The translations under genes and the position numbers were made by a program. A stretch of DNA of 64,000 nucleotides, from assembly GCA_037042915.1 (NCBI GenBank), contig CM073195.1, positions 3,348,001 through 3,412,000 on the forward strand, given 5' to 3'. This document shows positions 52,379-63,560 of this stretch, in pieces. The notes beneath the pieces were generated by a model. The model had not been told where the DNA came from. It searched no databases and worked only from the letters and a program-made list of their open reading frames with translations. The DNA comes from Auricularia sp. M13 (taxonomy: Eukaryota > Basidiomycota > Agaricomycetes > Auriculariales > Auriculariaceae). Position 1 is the first letter of the stretch. Each line of letters opens with the position of its first letter.

Positions 52379-55115
52379 ATGTTACCTCTCCTGGGCCTGC
52401 TGGCCTTATCGTCTCTTCCGTCGACCCGCGCTGAGGTGTCGATATACGAATATCCCGTGCCGCGCCCAACCCCCGGATATGTCTATAAAGTCCGTGATGA
52501 TCGCAGCATCGCGGGAGAAAACGTTGACCAGTAACGTCCCCAAGGGATGGCAAGCCTATGACCCAGGCCAGCCACTTCAGGAGCCGCCGCTCCCCAATCC
52601 GCCGCCTCCTCTCGACTTTACAATCGAGCTTGACACTTCCGGCAACCCCAAAGCCAGCAAGGAACAGCTAGGCAGCTTCCTCGGGATTAGCATTGAGATG
52701 TCGCTCGCAGAGGCCGTAGGTACGTCTCTCTCGTTGATTTTGTCTTCATGAGGGTCAGGATGTTGACTGGCTTTGTAGTTGGACCTAACAAGTCAGCAGG
52801 TTGTTCGGCGTCTGCGAAAGGCGATGCTGACGAGCACGTCTTCCAGGACGTGGCTGCGGCCACAATTCCTGAACCTGATGTCCACCCTGAAGGAGCGTGG
52901 CGGGCCACCCGTGCTCCGCCTCGGCGGGAACACGCAGGAGAAGGCGCAAATGGTCGACGAACTACCCGGCGACGCTGTTATGGGCAAGCTCAATCATGTC
53001 GGTCCTAGCGGCTCTGTATGTCATGTTATTTACCACTTGCTATTGTCATTTCTCACTGTGTCGTAGACAGATACCCCTACAATCTTCTATAAGCCGTCTA
53101 TTCTCGAGGCGTTACGTGCAGCTTCCGACCTGCTGCAGATTAAGTGGTTCCTTGGTAAGGACATCAGCATGCATAGTCACCTTGGCACTAACTCCTACAA
53201 GGCATTCCCTTGAACGTAACGTAATTCGTCGTGTGCCGTTCGTCCGAGCGCAGTATTTTACGCCGATTCTCAGAAACCCTCCGCGACTCGACATCATTGA
53301 ACGCGGAGAGGAGATCATGGGCGAATATCTCTGGGGCTGGTAAGTTACTACAAATGCTTACATTTATCAAGTACTAACGCACTTATAGGCAGCTGGGAAA
53401 CGAGCCTGGTAAGTGGAGTCCATCGATTATTTAAGCGTGTGCCAACAGCCGTTCGTAGATCTATTCCTCGACCATCATTACAGGCATGTTAGTCGTTCCG
53501 AATGGGTGAACCAGGGCTGACCGTTGGTTAGAGAGGGCAAATACGACGTCCCCGATTACATGGCCGACTTCCAAGCTGTCGTTAACGCTATCAACGCGAG
53601 CCCGAAGATCAAGCTCAAGAACAAGCTTGGTGGACCAGCCGTTTGCTGTAGTTGGACCTATGATCAAATGCTGAATGAATACAAGTACTTGGAGACGTGT
53701 ACGCCGCTTTCCTAGCTTGCATCCATTAATCTTCTCACAACGCGAGCAGTCGGAAGCGTCATGAATAGCTTCATCATTGGTACGTTCAGACGAGGCAAAC
53801 CCAGGTCGCTGAGAATGAACCTTCTGACATAAAATAGAGCATTATCCATCTCAGAACTGCCCGATCGGCCCCGATCCTCCTCAGGCGACCTTGGAAAGGT
53901 TCATGAAGGTACGCTGACGTCGTGTTCATATGTTCTCACATGTCGCCTGCTAAGAATGTGAACTTAGCACTCTGCTGCTATCAGCTACAGGGACATGTAC
54001 GCAAATGTCGTGCCGGAAGCTAATGCAGCCGGCAAGCCGGTGATTCTACTCGAGACGAACACCGGTTCGTGCAACGGGTTCCTCGGACTCAGCGATGCCT
54101 TTGCGTCGGCACTGTGGGCAATAGACCAGGCGCTTCAGGCAAGCACATCCGTCGTCGGTGTGCCCTCTCCTCCTGACCAGGCTTGCATGACTTAGTTGGC
54201 CGCGGCTGACTGGACCCACATGATGCTGCATCTTGGTGGCCAGAAAGCGTATTATAACGTGCGCTATTCGACGTATCTCTTCCAATATTCACTCATAGAC
54301 GTCCCGTAGCCCTTCGTTCCGCCGCCTCACAACGCCACAGCGCCCTTCCAATGGACTGTCGGGCCCATTATGTACGGCATGCTGGCCGTCAGCGAAGCGC
54401 TGGGAGCCACAGGCAAGGCACGCGTCGCCGACCTATTGGCGAATGAGGGCAACGAGTATACCCCGGCATACGTTATCTATGAGAATAACCAGCCAGCACG
54501 CGTTCTTCTCATCAACTTCATGACGGACAAGTCCGGCGGACACGACTACACGGCACGTATCGCCACTAATGCCGCACAGGTCCGCGTGCGGTCAGTCTGT
54601 CTGCAACACAGTCTTCGTCAAACTGATAAAGTACAGGTATCTGCTCGCCGACAGCGTGCTAAGCAAGTCTGGAGTGACATGGGCTGGGCAGGTGAGTCGA
54701 CCCCACTCATGTTGATCCTCCTTGCTAATATGGTGATTCACAGTCCTTCGGCGGTTACTTTGAATCGGACGGTCTCCTCAAGGGCGAGCACAAGACCGAG
54801 ACCGTCCCCTGCTCGGGCGGCACATGTCAGATCCGCGTGCCAGGCCCATCTGCAGCGCTCGTCTTCCTCACGGAGTCGTCGTACGAGCCGGAAGATAGCA
54901 TGATGACATTTGCGACATCGCACACGACCAGGATGCACAACACCGCCGCTGTTGACGGTATGACGTTGGAGACATCCAACGGCCTGGACGCCGAAGACCG
55001 TAACAAATTGAGAGGAAGCAGCACGAGCGGCTACAAGAAGAATGCTGCCGCTGCTCTGTCCGTGAACGGCGTTCTTGCTGTCGTCGCACTGGGAGTAGCG
55101 GTCGTTCTGATCTGA
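52379..55115 (+). CDS. GH79 beta-glucuronidase-like glycoside hydrolase, secreted, 17 exons
   Basis: Exons 52379..52489, 52545..52719, 52779..52791, 52847..53015, 53067..53154, 53202..53220, 53274..53339, 53389..53408, 53459..53483, 53532..53698, 53750..53779, 53838..53908, 53968..54138, 54196..54258, 54310..54590, 54637..54691 and 54744..55115 sum to 1896 nt (631 residues) in frame. Signal peptide MLPLLGLLALSSLPSTRA; then GISIEMSLAEAVGPNK, LRLGGNTQE, LGNEPDLF (acid/base Glu), EHYPSQNC, LLETNTGSCNGF (nucleophile Glu) and LHLGGQKAYYN, which are family-79 landmarks. The hydrophobic end (VLAVVALGVAVVLI) suggests a GPI anchor. It acts on glucuronic-acid-containing glycans such as arabinogalactan. 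Introns after 53483 and 54138 have GC donors. Several exons are 13-30 nt, so a few boundaries may shift slightly. Confidence 0.86.
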
Positions 55116-55266
55116 GCCGCCAAGTTGACTAGACGTTTGTTTGAGTTGATCTCCACTCCTTGCTTGTATTTGATGGTCTAGAGACAGAGTCTCTGATATA
55201 ATCCACTGTGTTGACGCCTGACTAATAGTATACACCGATGCGATCCAACGAATCAGCCAATGTGTA

Positions 55267-56212
55267 CTATCCACAAGATGCACAGGCAGGCATGTCGCGG
55301 AAGTTGGTCCGAGTAATGCGAGGCCCAGGTCGGGCGTGCGCAGCAGTGTTGATATCGTTGTACCCGCGCGCACCGAAGCGAGGGGGCGCCGTCTTGTCAG
55401 GCTTGGCGTAAAATCGCTGCCTATCAGGCTGCTCCGGGAACAAGAACTGCACTGGGAGTGGGGCCGTCAAAACGAATGACTTCCGGTGGATGAGCAGCGC
55501 CCAGAGATAGCCGACCAGCCAGCCAGAAATTGCCGGAAGAGCCGCAGAGGCTGAGCCAGCAACAACGACTTCAAGAATGACGAGCAGAGGGGCGAGCCAC
55601 TTTGTTGGGATTGTCAAGAACCCCTCAATCAAAGATATATGCCTTCGAGCGGAGACGGAAGCGAGGACGGTGCTGAACGCAATTAAGAGCGCATGAAAGT
55701 GGATTGTTGTGCGCAAAGGCACGTTTAAGACCTGAATGCTTCAGTATTCAGTCTCATATGCTCGAAATAACGTACGATGATCGCACTGCCCGCTAACACT
55801 GTTTGCCAACAAAGGTCAGCTGGGCGAGTTGGGTAAAAGTCATCCTCCAAGGTGACGATTACCTGCCTAAGCAACGTAAGCCCTCGGGTTTGGCAGACAA
55901 TCCCAAAACTGACCTCAGAATATAGAGGTAGAGCAGAACAAGCCATCCGCTGCCAGGCCAGGGTTGTGCAACGCCCACATATAAGAACGTCGATAGCAAT
56001 CGCCAACCCTGAATTGTAGTCAGGTCTCGATTGTCAGTGACAGTTCCATAGTAATCATTATTGCTCACTTCGTACTTGGCCCGCACTAGCTGAGCGTTGA
56101 ACATTATGTGACCAAGTGACAGCAAGCCGAACGCCACAGAAATGCTGGCGCTGAACGCAGCCACGCACAGGGCGCGGGAGAACGCGGGCATGTTTCGTAC
56201 GACGTCGAGCAT
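55267..56212 (-). CDS. Derlin-like ER membrane protein
   Basis: Exons complement(join(55267..55731,55776..55866,55914..56008,56069..56212)) encode 264 residues with several hydrophobic helices. It resembles the Der1/Derlin family: MPAFSRALCVAAFSASISVAFGL (helix 1), RAKYEGWRLLSTFLYVG (the WRL-S/T-T/S-F signature), LEDDFYPTRPADLCWQTVLAGS (equivalent of the LEEGSFRGRTADF segment) and VPLRTTIHFHALLIAFSTVLASVSARRHISL, followed by a GFLTIPTKWLAPLLVILEVVVAGS helix. Derlins are inactive rhomboids that help move misfolded proteins out of the ER (ERAD). The C-terminal tail is soluble and Pro/Arg-rich. Its opposite-strand neighbour ends 152 bp away, so the two genes are convergent. Confidence 0.78.
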
Positions 56213-56462
56213 GGTAATATGCCTCGAGGCGGCTCAGATGCGTAGACAGTTGTGCCGACTGGCAGTGGCAGGAAACCAAAGAACGACCGCGCGCCGGGCA
56301 CAGCCGACTCGCCTCTTGCAAACGTGTCACCTGTCAGCGCTCATGCCCAACGACCAGACTTTTCATTAAAATTTCCCCGTGGAACGGCGGCCTTGCGCAT
56401 GGATTTACGAGATTTATTGCATGCAAGACATATGGTACAGGCGTGCGACAAGTACCCCTCGG

Positions 56463-57012
56463 TCACTCCAGCGTGTAGGCGATCCCAACATTTTCATTTA
56501 CACGGTTGAAGTTATTGAGGGTCTGCATACCGGATATGAGTAGGAACTGGTGGCCATGCTCAACGCTTACCCCGCCCGAGAAGACCACACTGATGCCCGT
56601 GTTCAGGTGCACAGAACCGTTCGGCACCTCCGCGATGAACGAAACCTTGTTCGTGTCCTCGACCGTTTTCCCGCTCATTGCCGCATTGGGGTTGCTCCAG
56701 TCCGTGTCCGCATCGATGACCTGACCTTGCATGCTGACCACAGGTAGTTCGGCGCTAGTGTACGGCTTGCAAGTTGACAGATCCTGTCGCACACCTCAGC
56801 GCCTGCGTGCATCTCTCAAGGCCCGTCCGTACCACTACAGTACCCGTAACTTTCTGACCGACCACCGCAGGGATTGACACGCTCACGACTACATGGTCGT
56901 TTGGGCCATAGACGCCAGTGTCAAATTTCAAAGCGTTACACGCCGTGGCTGGGGCAGAGAGCGCAACGGGCAGCAGAGCGGCGGAAGCGGCGAGGGCGAG
57001 GGCAATGTACAT
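56463..57012 (-). CDS. Small secreted protein of unknown function
   Basis: Exons complement(join(56463..56783,56833..57012)) encode 166 residues. A strong signal peptide (MYIALALAASAALLPVALSAPATA) is followed by a beta-rich mature chain with only a few Cys (CNALKF; DLSTCKPY). The 49-nt intron is inferred from the change of frame, with donor GTG|GTACGG and acceptor GACAG; a donor a few codons earlier would also work. The segment SGKTVEDTNKVSFIAEVPNGSV and the C-terminus VNENVGIAYTLE show no family I know. It has an upstream TATA box. Possibly an effector-like or wall protein, but there is no direct evidence. Confidence 0.6.
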
Positions 57013-57055
57013 GGTAAGTGTTTACCTCGGTCTTCATGTGGGGGACTTGTCACCA

Positions 57056-57062
57056 TTTTATA
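57056..57062 (-). promoter_or_regulatory. TATA box of the small secreted protein gene
   Basis: On the minus strand TATAAAA lies 44-50 bases before the ATG at 57012. Confidence 0.5.
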
Positions 57063-58004
57063 GGAATGTGCACTGCTCGATCGTCGCGCTGCGCTGGAAT
57101 CTGTAGTGGGTAACGAGGCAGATTTGCGCGTCGACGTTGCATGTCATTCGCACCCATGCTCCTGTTGGACCCTTCTCGGGAGAGACTCATGACACCGAAC
57201 GATGTCGTGGTATTGCGCGGAAGCGCGAGCTTAGAACAGCTGACCGGCTGCTTCAGAGGGATTTCCTATTCCCGCCATTCAGGCATCGTCATTCTCTCTC
57301 GCCATGCCCTACCTGTGCGATCTGCTTGCTTAAGTGGCTCAATATAATGAAGCCACCGGTGCCACTGGTCACAATCGCAGCTCGTGGGGTTATTTGTACT
57401 GGGTTGACGCAGTTAGCAGCCCGTTTGTTTCCTGCTGGCCAGCGTAGAATCTCCGCCGTTTCCTCGCCCGGGCCTGCCTCACGCCATCTCATTCTGCTGT
57501 CAGTCTAGGCTCATTCATGCACCGGCATGACCTGGGCCGTATGGAAAGCAGACACTTTCACCGGCGGCGTGTAACTCTACGCTTGCCCAGTCTGACTTTC
57601 TATGTGCTTCACATCGTCATGATTCAGGCGTCTGCGACGGAGCCCCGTGCGTCTTGGAAGACGCTCTTATCTTGTCACGCAGTGGACCGCACATGGCGCA
57701 GGATTAGCTCCTGGCTGGATCCATACTGCATCCGCCTGTTAGGGCAGCTGCCATTCGAATTGGGGAAGCTCGGCCTCACGCCACCTGCTTGAGGGCAGGC
57801 CGCCCCGACGCGAAAACCTCGGTCCTCACACGCGATGGCCACGTCGCCAACAATTTACCTTGCGCTCATTGGCGCTTGGATTCGTATGGTACACAGAGGT
57901 GCGGCAAGAAGTCACAGGATTATTTGCTCAATCCCAAGACAGAAACTTGCAGGCATATCATAATTGCAAGGCAAGGGTTACAGCGTCGCGAGCTATAAGG
58001 AGTT
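57063..58004. other. Intergenic
   Basis: 0.94 kb between a secreted-protein gene and a GTPase gene, both on minus. Open frames on the plus strand (57137..57792) show no conserved content. No gene is supported. Confidence 0.45.
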
Positions 58005-59165
58005 CTACATGCGCCCTCTTCCTGCGGTCAAAACGAGAGGGAGGACCGTATCGAGGATATGCTTGAGAAAGCTCCAAAAGCGCGAGCCACTACCTTCCGC
58101 GACGCGCCGGCTCAGGTCTCTAATCTCGTCGTCGCGTTTCTGAAGCAGCAGTCGCATGTCGTCTGCTCTTGCCCGAAGTGCGCTGTGCTCGCGAGCCAGG
58201 TCGTCCTGTATGCCCCGGATGTCGCGCTCTTGTGCTTTGCTCAGCTCCTCGTGCAAACGCGTCATTTCCTGCTTGTGGGCCTCCATCACGCCCGCAAGTT
58301 CCTGGCCGACCTCCTGCCCCGCAGCCGTCTCTGATAGCGCCAGATGTTGATTGACGAGTTCGTCCTGCAGCTGAAGCACGATTGGAGATAGTGGGAGGAG
58401 CTCCTTGACGATATCGAGAGCGCTGTCCTCCGTGCCGTCGTGTCGCATAACCTTGGCGCCCGCCGCAATCATATCCTTCCAGACGCTCTCGCAGAGCTCC
58501 TTCTCCCTGCTCTCGCCCACCTCCTGGTCAACCTCTTCCCACATCGTTGTGCATAGGACGACGTTGGGCATGACGCGAGCGCCGCAGAGCTTGGAGAACA
58601 TACGGATATTCTTCGCGGCGACATGTCCGATGCGATTGTCGGTGATGCGATGAAGGTAGATGACCCCGCTCAGCAGATGCTTATTGCGCAAGCTGTGCTG
58701 GTGTCAATCTTTCGGGCGGCCTCCCAGGCATGCGGCAGACTCACCAAACCTCAAAGAAGTCGGCGATCTTGCGTAGGATTTCGACGTCACTCCGACTCGT
58801 GTCGTCGTAGCCCGGCGTGTCAATCAGAATGCACTCGTGCTCGTCGACCACCATTTGTACTGGATCGATAGAGAGGGTGCACGATCTGAGGCCATGGCCG
58901 ACCTCTGGCACAACGCCATCGGGGCTGGCAGGCGAAGTTCCAAGGACCGTTCTGATAAACTAGGAGCGGCCTGAGCAGCGAACTACACATCATTTCCGGG
59001 TACGTACGCTGGACTTCCCGGCGCCTGTCGGCCCCAACACGCTGCACCGATCGCAGGAATGTCAAAGAGTCGAAACATGTCATCGCAAGTCGTACCGACG
59101 TACGCAATGGCTACTTGCTTATCGTAGTCCTCGACGACGAGCTGGTCAAGGCGAGGTGTAGGCAT
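58005..59165 (-). CDS. GIMAP-like P-loop GTPase with coiled coil and C-terminal membrane segment
   Basis: Exons complement(join(58005..58692,58745..58959,59008..59041,59104..59165)) encode 332 residues. GTPase motifs: IAVLGPTGAGKSS (P-loop) at ~21-33, DTPGYDD (G3), IYLHRITDNRIGH and LCTTMWEEV (G4-like, TTMW instead of NKxD), as in the AIG1/GIMAP-like proteins widespread in Agaricomycetes. The C-terminal ~120 residues form a long charged helix (QDELVNQ...AHKQEMTRLHEELSKAQERDIRGIQDDL), then a hydrophobic tail FWSFLKHILDTVLPLVLTAG that could anchor it to a membrane. Plant and animal relatives act in immunity and vesicle scaffolding; the fungal ones are uncharacterised. The next gene upstream is a paralogue. 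Confidence 0.82.
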
Positions 59166-59415
59166 GTTGGAAAGTTCTGAGAACGTTGGGATCTGACGGT
59201 ATGACCTTTCATACTGAGTGATCACTGCTGAACGACATACATGAGGCCTCAGGGTAGTAATGCATGACTAAGAGCTATAATCCTTGACATGTGGCAGCGC
59301 CGCCTTGATACAATGAACGCCACGCGCCGAGCTGTCACTGCACATGGCCAGCAGGACCGGGACCGTCGAAAGGGCACAAAACACGTTCCAGGGCGCTACC
59401 TACATCATCTCGAAC

Positions 59416-60402
59416 CTAGCAGCCGCGCTTCTTCTTCTTACTGAGCTCCTGGCGCAGCCTCTCAATCTCACCAGATCGCTCCGAAAGAAGCCTCGTCTGC
59501 TCCTGCTGTGCCTGTCTAAGCAGGTTGCTCTCCTCCTTGAGCTCGTGCTCGATCTGCCGCAACTTGGCGCCGCTGGCGCGCTCCATCTCCTCCTTCAGGG
59601 TCGCCATCTCCTGCTTGTGCAGCTCCTGGAGCTGACGAAGCTCCCTGTTGAGCTGGCCGCCGGATTGCGTGTCCTGCAGTTGCACGCCGCTCGCGAGCTC
59701 CTGCTGCAGCTGCACGGCCACGCCCTTGCGGCCGAGCATGGGACGCACGACGGCCAGCGCACTGGCGGAAGTATTCTCGTGCCGCACGATGGACGACCCG
59801 CACGCAATCATATCCTTCCAGAAGTCGGTCTTGAGTTCTGCCTCGCGCTGCTCCGCGTGGCTAGAAGCGACGAGGTCCCACATCGTCGTGCACAGCACGA
59901 CGTTCTTCAGCGCGTCCTCGCCGCAGAGCGAACGGAACATGCGCATGTTCTTTGCCGTCACGCCGCCAACGCGATTGTCGGTGATGCGGTGGAAGTATAT
60001 GATTCCGCTCAGAAGCTGCTGCTGTTGGTACCTGCCAGTGTGCGCAAGGCGTCAGGGCGGACATAAAACTCGCAACGAGGCAACCGTACGAAATTTCCAG
60101 AAAGTTAGCGATGAGACGTAGAGTATTCGTGTCGCTGTTGTGGGTGTCGTCAAACCCAGGAGTGTCGATGAGAATGACATGCACGCCGTCGATCAATGCG
60201 TCGACAAGCTGCACTTCAGCAGTGCACGAGACGAGTTTGTGGCCCACACGGGCACCCCCAGGCGCAAGCGACGAGATAAAGCTGCTTTTACCGCTCCCTG
60301 TAGGGCCCATGCAGCTGCGTAGTCTCGGTCAGTCTGCGAGCGATCGGTTATAGATAATGATGCCTACGCAATGAGACATGGTTTTTGCTGGCCGGGTATC
60401 AT
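59416..60402 (-). CDS. GIMAP-like P-loop GTPase with C-terminal coiled coil
   Basis: Exons complement(join(59416..60031,60090..60314,60368..60402)) encode 291 residues. The start ATG at 60402 (MIPGQQKPCLIACMGP) is chosen because the short exon brings the P-loop GPTGSGKSSF into frame. G3 is DTPGFDD and the G4-like motif is LCTTMWDLV; YFHRITDNRVGG matches the neighbour at the same place. The rest is a predicted coiled coil (KQEMATLKEEMERASGAKLRQIEHEL) that ends with basic residues (KKKKRGC). It lacks the hydrophobic tail of the paralogue at 58005..59165 and has one intron fewer in the GTPase core. The Cys near the end could be lipidated, but this is a guess. Function is unknown. Confidence 0.82.
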
Positions 60403-60796
60403 GGCGAACAGTGAGATCAAGGGAGATGAGGATGGGAAATGCTGCGGAGGGAGGCGGGTCTGAGATGCGACCTCGAGTCGCCAACGCGGCTTATATGTCG
60501 AATGCGTGGATTCTAATTAGAAGGGTCAGCAGGAGTTGGCGACCCTTCAGCGATATGGGCATGCCTTTCCGTTGCGCTGGATGAGAGGCGTCCAAGTGGC
60601 CGAGTGAGAAACAGGCGTGCGTTGACAGTGCAAGGCAGTTGCAATGAATTGAACGGCAACCACGAAGTCAACTGCATCGACGGCATAGCAGGCTTGCAGC
60701 TCACTCTTTCAAATACAAAGCAATGGAAGGTGTTAGTGTGCGCCCGTTCATTGACGAAGCAGGGATGATGAAAACCAGGATGAGATTTGTTGATAA
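60403..60796. other. Intergenic
   Basis: 394 bp between the GTPase gene start and the stop of the IDO gene, both on minus. It includes the GTPase promoter with a TATA-like TATAAG about 90 bp upstream of its ATG. Confidence 0.45.
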
Positions 60797-62418
60797 TTAC
60801 ACCACAGCACGCTCTGCGCAGTACTTCTCAACCTCCCTTCTCAATGCATCCCGCTGGGCGTCGACTACAGTCATGATGTCCGCCATACCTGGGATACCCG
60901 CGCAGTAAGCATACGTCGCCATCATCTGGGCCATAACCGCCTGCAACTGATTCGGTAGCCACTACAACATGGGTTCAGTTAGCCAATGTCCCACCGATGC
61001 GCAACCTGAAGACTCTAATTCGAAGAAAACTCACGGTGACGATGGGACTTCCGCCGGTCGCAGTCGGGTGCGACGTGTTCTTCAGGATGTACTCGCGCGT
61101 GAAGCACCAGTGCCGCCACCGGAAGTCGCGAACCTGGTCCAGCGCGCGCAAGTAAAGCGAAGCCGACGTCGGGTCCGCCAACGCGAAGTCCTTGAGACCA
61201 GCCGCCTCCGAGGTCGTCTTGACGGCCTCGAGGAACTCGCGGTGGTTGCCCGGGCGGTACTGCCGGAAGTCCTTCAGAATCTCCGTGAGCGGCGTGTCGG
61301 GCATCTCAATCTGCAGGAGATTGTCGCAGAGTGGTATCTGATCCCGCGCGGCCGGTAAGACATTGCTGCAGCAGACGTAAGGCGGCGTAGTGCGTACCAT
61401 GCTATCGTTCGCACCCGATTCGCCGCGGAACGACAAGGGCTCGTCGCTGACGCCTTCGTATACAACGCCGTTCGGGAACATGCTCTGATTTGTGATGCCG
61501 AAGATGAACGTGCGGAAGCTCGTGTATCCGTGAGGTTTGCTCTTGACCCACATAGCTGAACCAGAACTCAGAGGCGTGCTTCCACCTCGATGAGAAAATT
61601 AAACGCACTGTTCATGACCGTGTTGATCTTCTCCAAAGCCGCGACGAGCTCGGTTATCCCGCCGTTGAATGCTTCGCGGTCCTTCGCCAGAACGCCGTTC
61701 AGGGCGTTCACGGCACCCTTGACGAGATCGCCGGAGTTCTTGACCATGGCGATGTGCACAAGCACGAAGCCCGCCTCGGAGGACGTCGGGTCCATGCCGA
61801 GCTCGAACGCGCGGATGAGACGCAGGTTGTCGTATTCGAGGCCCCGCGCCGGATCCTCCAGGCGGTAGTTGAACAGCGCGTACGAACCGGCGTACTCCAT
61901 GAATGGCTTGAAACCCGCGCTACCAGACCAATCAGTTGAGACAATCAGGAAGCAACGCGACATGCGGGAACGTACATTTCGGCGACCTTGACGATGGGAA
62001 GCGCGATGGTGCGGGGGAGATTCTGGCGGCCGAGACCGTACGTCTCCCCGCGCATAAATCTCTCGTGGCACGGCTCGAGGAGGTAGGCGGAGGCCAGGAA
62101 GGAGTAGTCGCGGTAGAGCGCGTTCATTAGCGGCAGGTTGTCGCGGTACTTCTCAATGGCGGAGGTCAGGTCCGGCAGCTCAGCGTCGACCGTGGGGCCA
62201 AGTTGGAAGGTGGCCAGCAGCCCCGGCGTGCCGGAGAGCGTCTTGACGGGCATGCGGGTGAGGATGGACTCGAGGGCGTCGAACTCGGGCGGGAGGTGCA
62301 CGACGGGGTCCTGGCGAGGCAGGAAGCCGCGCGATGTGGAGACCATGAACGCGGGCAGGGAGTTGTCGTCAGGCTTAGTGTCGGCGAGGACGTTGAATGC
62401 GAAGCTGTTGGTCGACAT
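60797..62418 (-). CDS. BNA2: Indoleamine 2,3-dioxygenase (tryptophan to N-formylkynurenine)
   Basis: Exons complement(join(60797..60961,61035..61555,61609..61919,61976..62418)) encode 479 residues. This heme enzyme opens the indole ring of tryptophan, the first step of the kynurenine route to NAD+. Typical features: MSTNSFAFNVLADTKPDDNSLPAFMVSTSRGFLPRQDP start, YRDYSFLASAYLLEP, MEYAGSYALFNYRL, EAGFVLVHIAMV, NQSMFPNGVVYEGV, SFRGESGANDSMV, NHREFLEA and WRHWCFTREYI with His ~400 as the proximal heme ligand. Length agrees with fungal IDOs. No other kynurenine-pathway gene lies beside it in the window. Confidence 0.95.
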
Positions 62419-63560
62419 AGTGGTGGCGGAGCGGTCGGAGGAGAGCGAATGGTGGTGACCGACGGGGTGCGGGCGCGCTTATGTACTGGAAACGGCGTAT
62501 TCATCCCGTGCTCGACGTCTGGGTGATCACCTGGGCAGGGATGGTCGATGATCCGGGAAGCTTAGGTACTCGATTGAAACCCCGCTACGCGTCTCGGCCG
62601 GCGTCTACGGAAACCTATAACAACAGGCCGCACAAGATAGCAGCCCGTAGTGTGAGTGGTAGCTGCCCCCTTTCCCGTTATCTCACGCACTACGATTTCA
62701 CTCGGTCCGCTCCTATCAATCGGTCTTATCAGGTCTTAGCCACCAAAGCCAAGTTGAACGATGTGCCTGGCATTCCATGTCTAGCGCGAGTTCTGCCATC
62801 GTGTAATGCACTCACTCTGTAACTAGTCGCCAATAGAGCATGCCAAGACCTTGCAGGGAAGACTCTTCCGAGGCAGTACGTTATTGGAATAGAAAGGATG
62901 GTTCATGCCGCTTGGAGATCCAAAGACGGTAGGTAGAGCTGCTCACATGCTCCGTATTCTGTTGCTCATGCTGACGGCATTCCGTTCTCAATCAGCTCGA
63001 GGCGTCGACAGAAGGCAGGTTTACGACATGTTGTCGCGGAGCATGGTCGGAGTAACGGCCCGAGCACAGACCACCAAGACAGTTCTCAGAGCGTAGTCTA
63101 ATGGGTATCCGTCGATTGTAGAAGCACATAGATTTCAAGTGAACCGCCGCAGCACTACGATAGAACGAACGGAGTGTTGCAGAGACGAGTGTTAAGTTGG
63201 CGATAGAAGAACTGGCGCGAAGTTGACCAAAATTTGACCGTTCGGGCCCAATGGACCCGAACCCACCAGAGTAGAGTGTACTGAAAGTTGTTCCTGTGAA
63301 CCGTCCAGCGACTCCAGCCCAGCCTATGTGAGAGCGAGTGTCGATGTCATTGGTATGGCAGCCCAGACGGACAACGACCGGAACGAGATATCGTTCATGT
63401 TGTGTAAGAGTCCTATGAGCGTAACGCTCTCTAAATGGAAAGACAAATAATCTGATCGTAGCGCCGCAAGCGGCAATCACCGCCTCCTAAGCACGTTTTC
63501 TACGCCAATTTTCTGGGATTCAAACCACAACTAAAACAAGAGGAAAACTGGTTCTAACTA
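62419..63560. other. Large intergenic region
   Basis: 1.1 kb upstream of the IDO gene and downstream of the last partial gene. Short open frames do not resemble known proteins. It may contain the IDO promoter. Confidence 0.4.

Noticed and set aside
53216-53253. A 38-nt intron (GTAACG..CGCAG) in the GH79 gene
   Set aside because: A 53-nt intron (53221..53273) gives the conserved IPLNVTNPPRLDI sequence and a normal length, so it was preferred.
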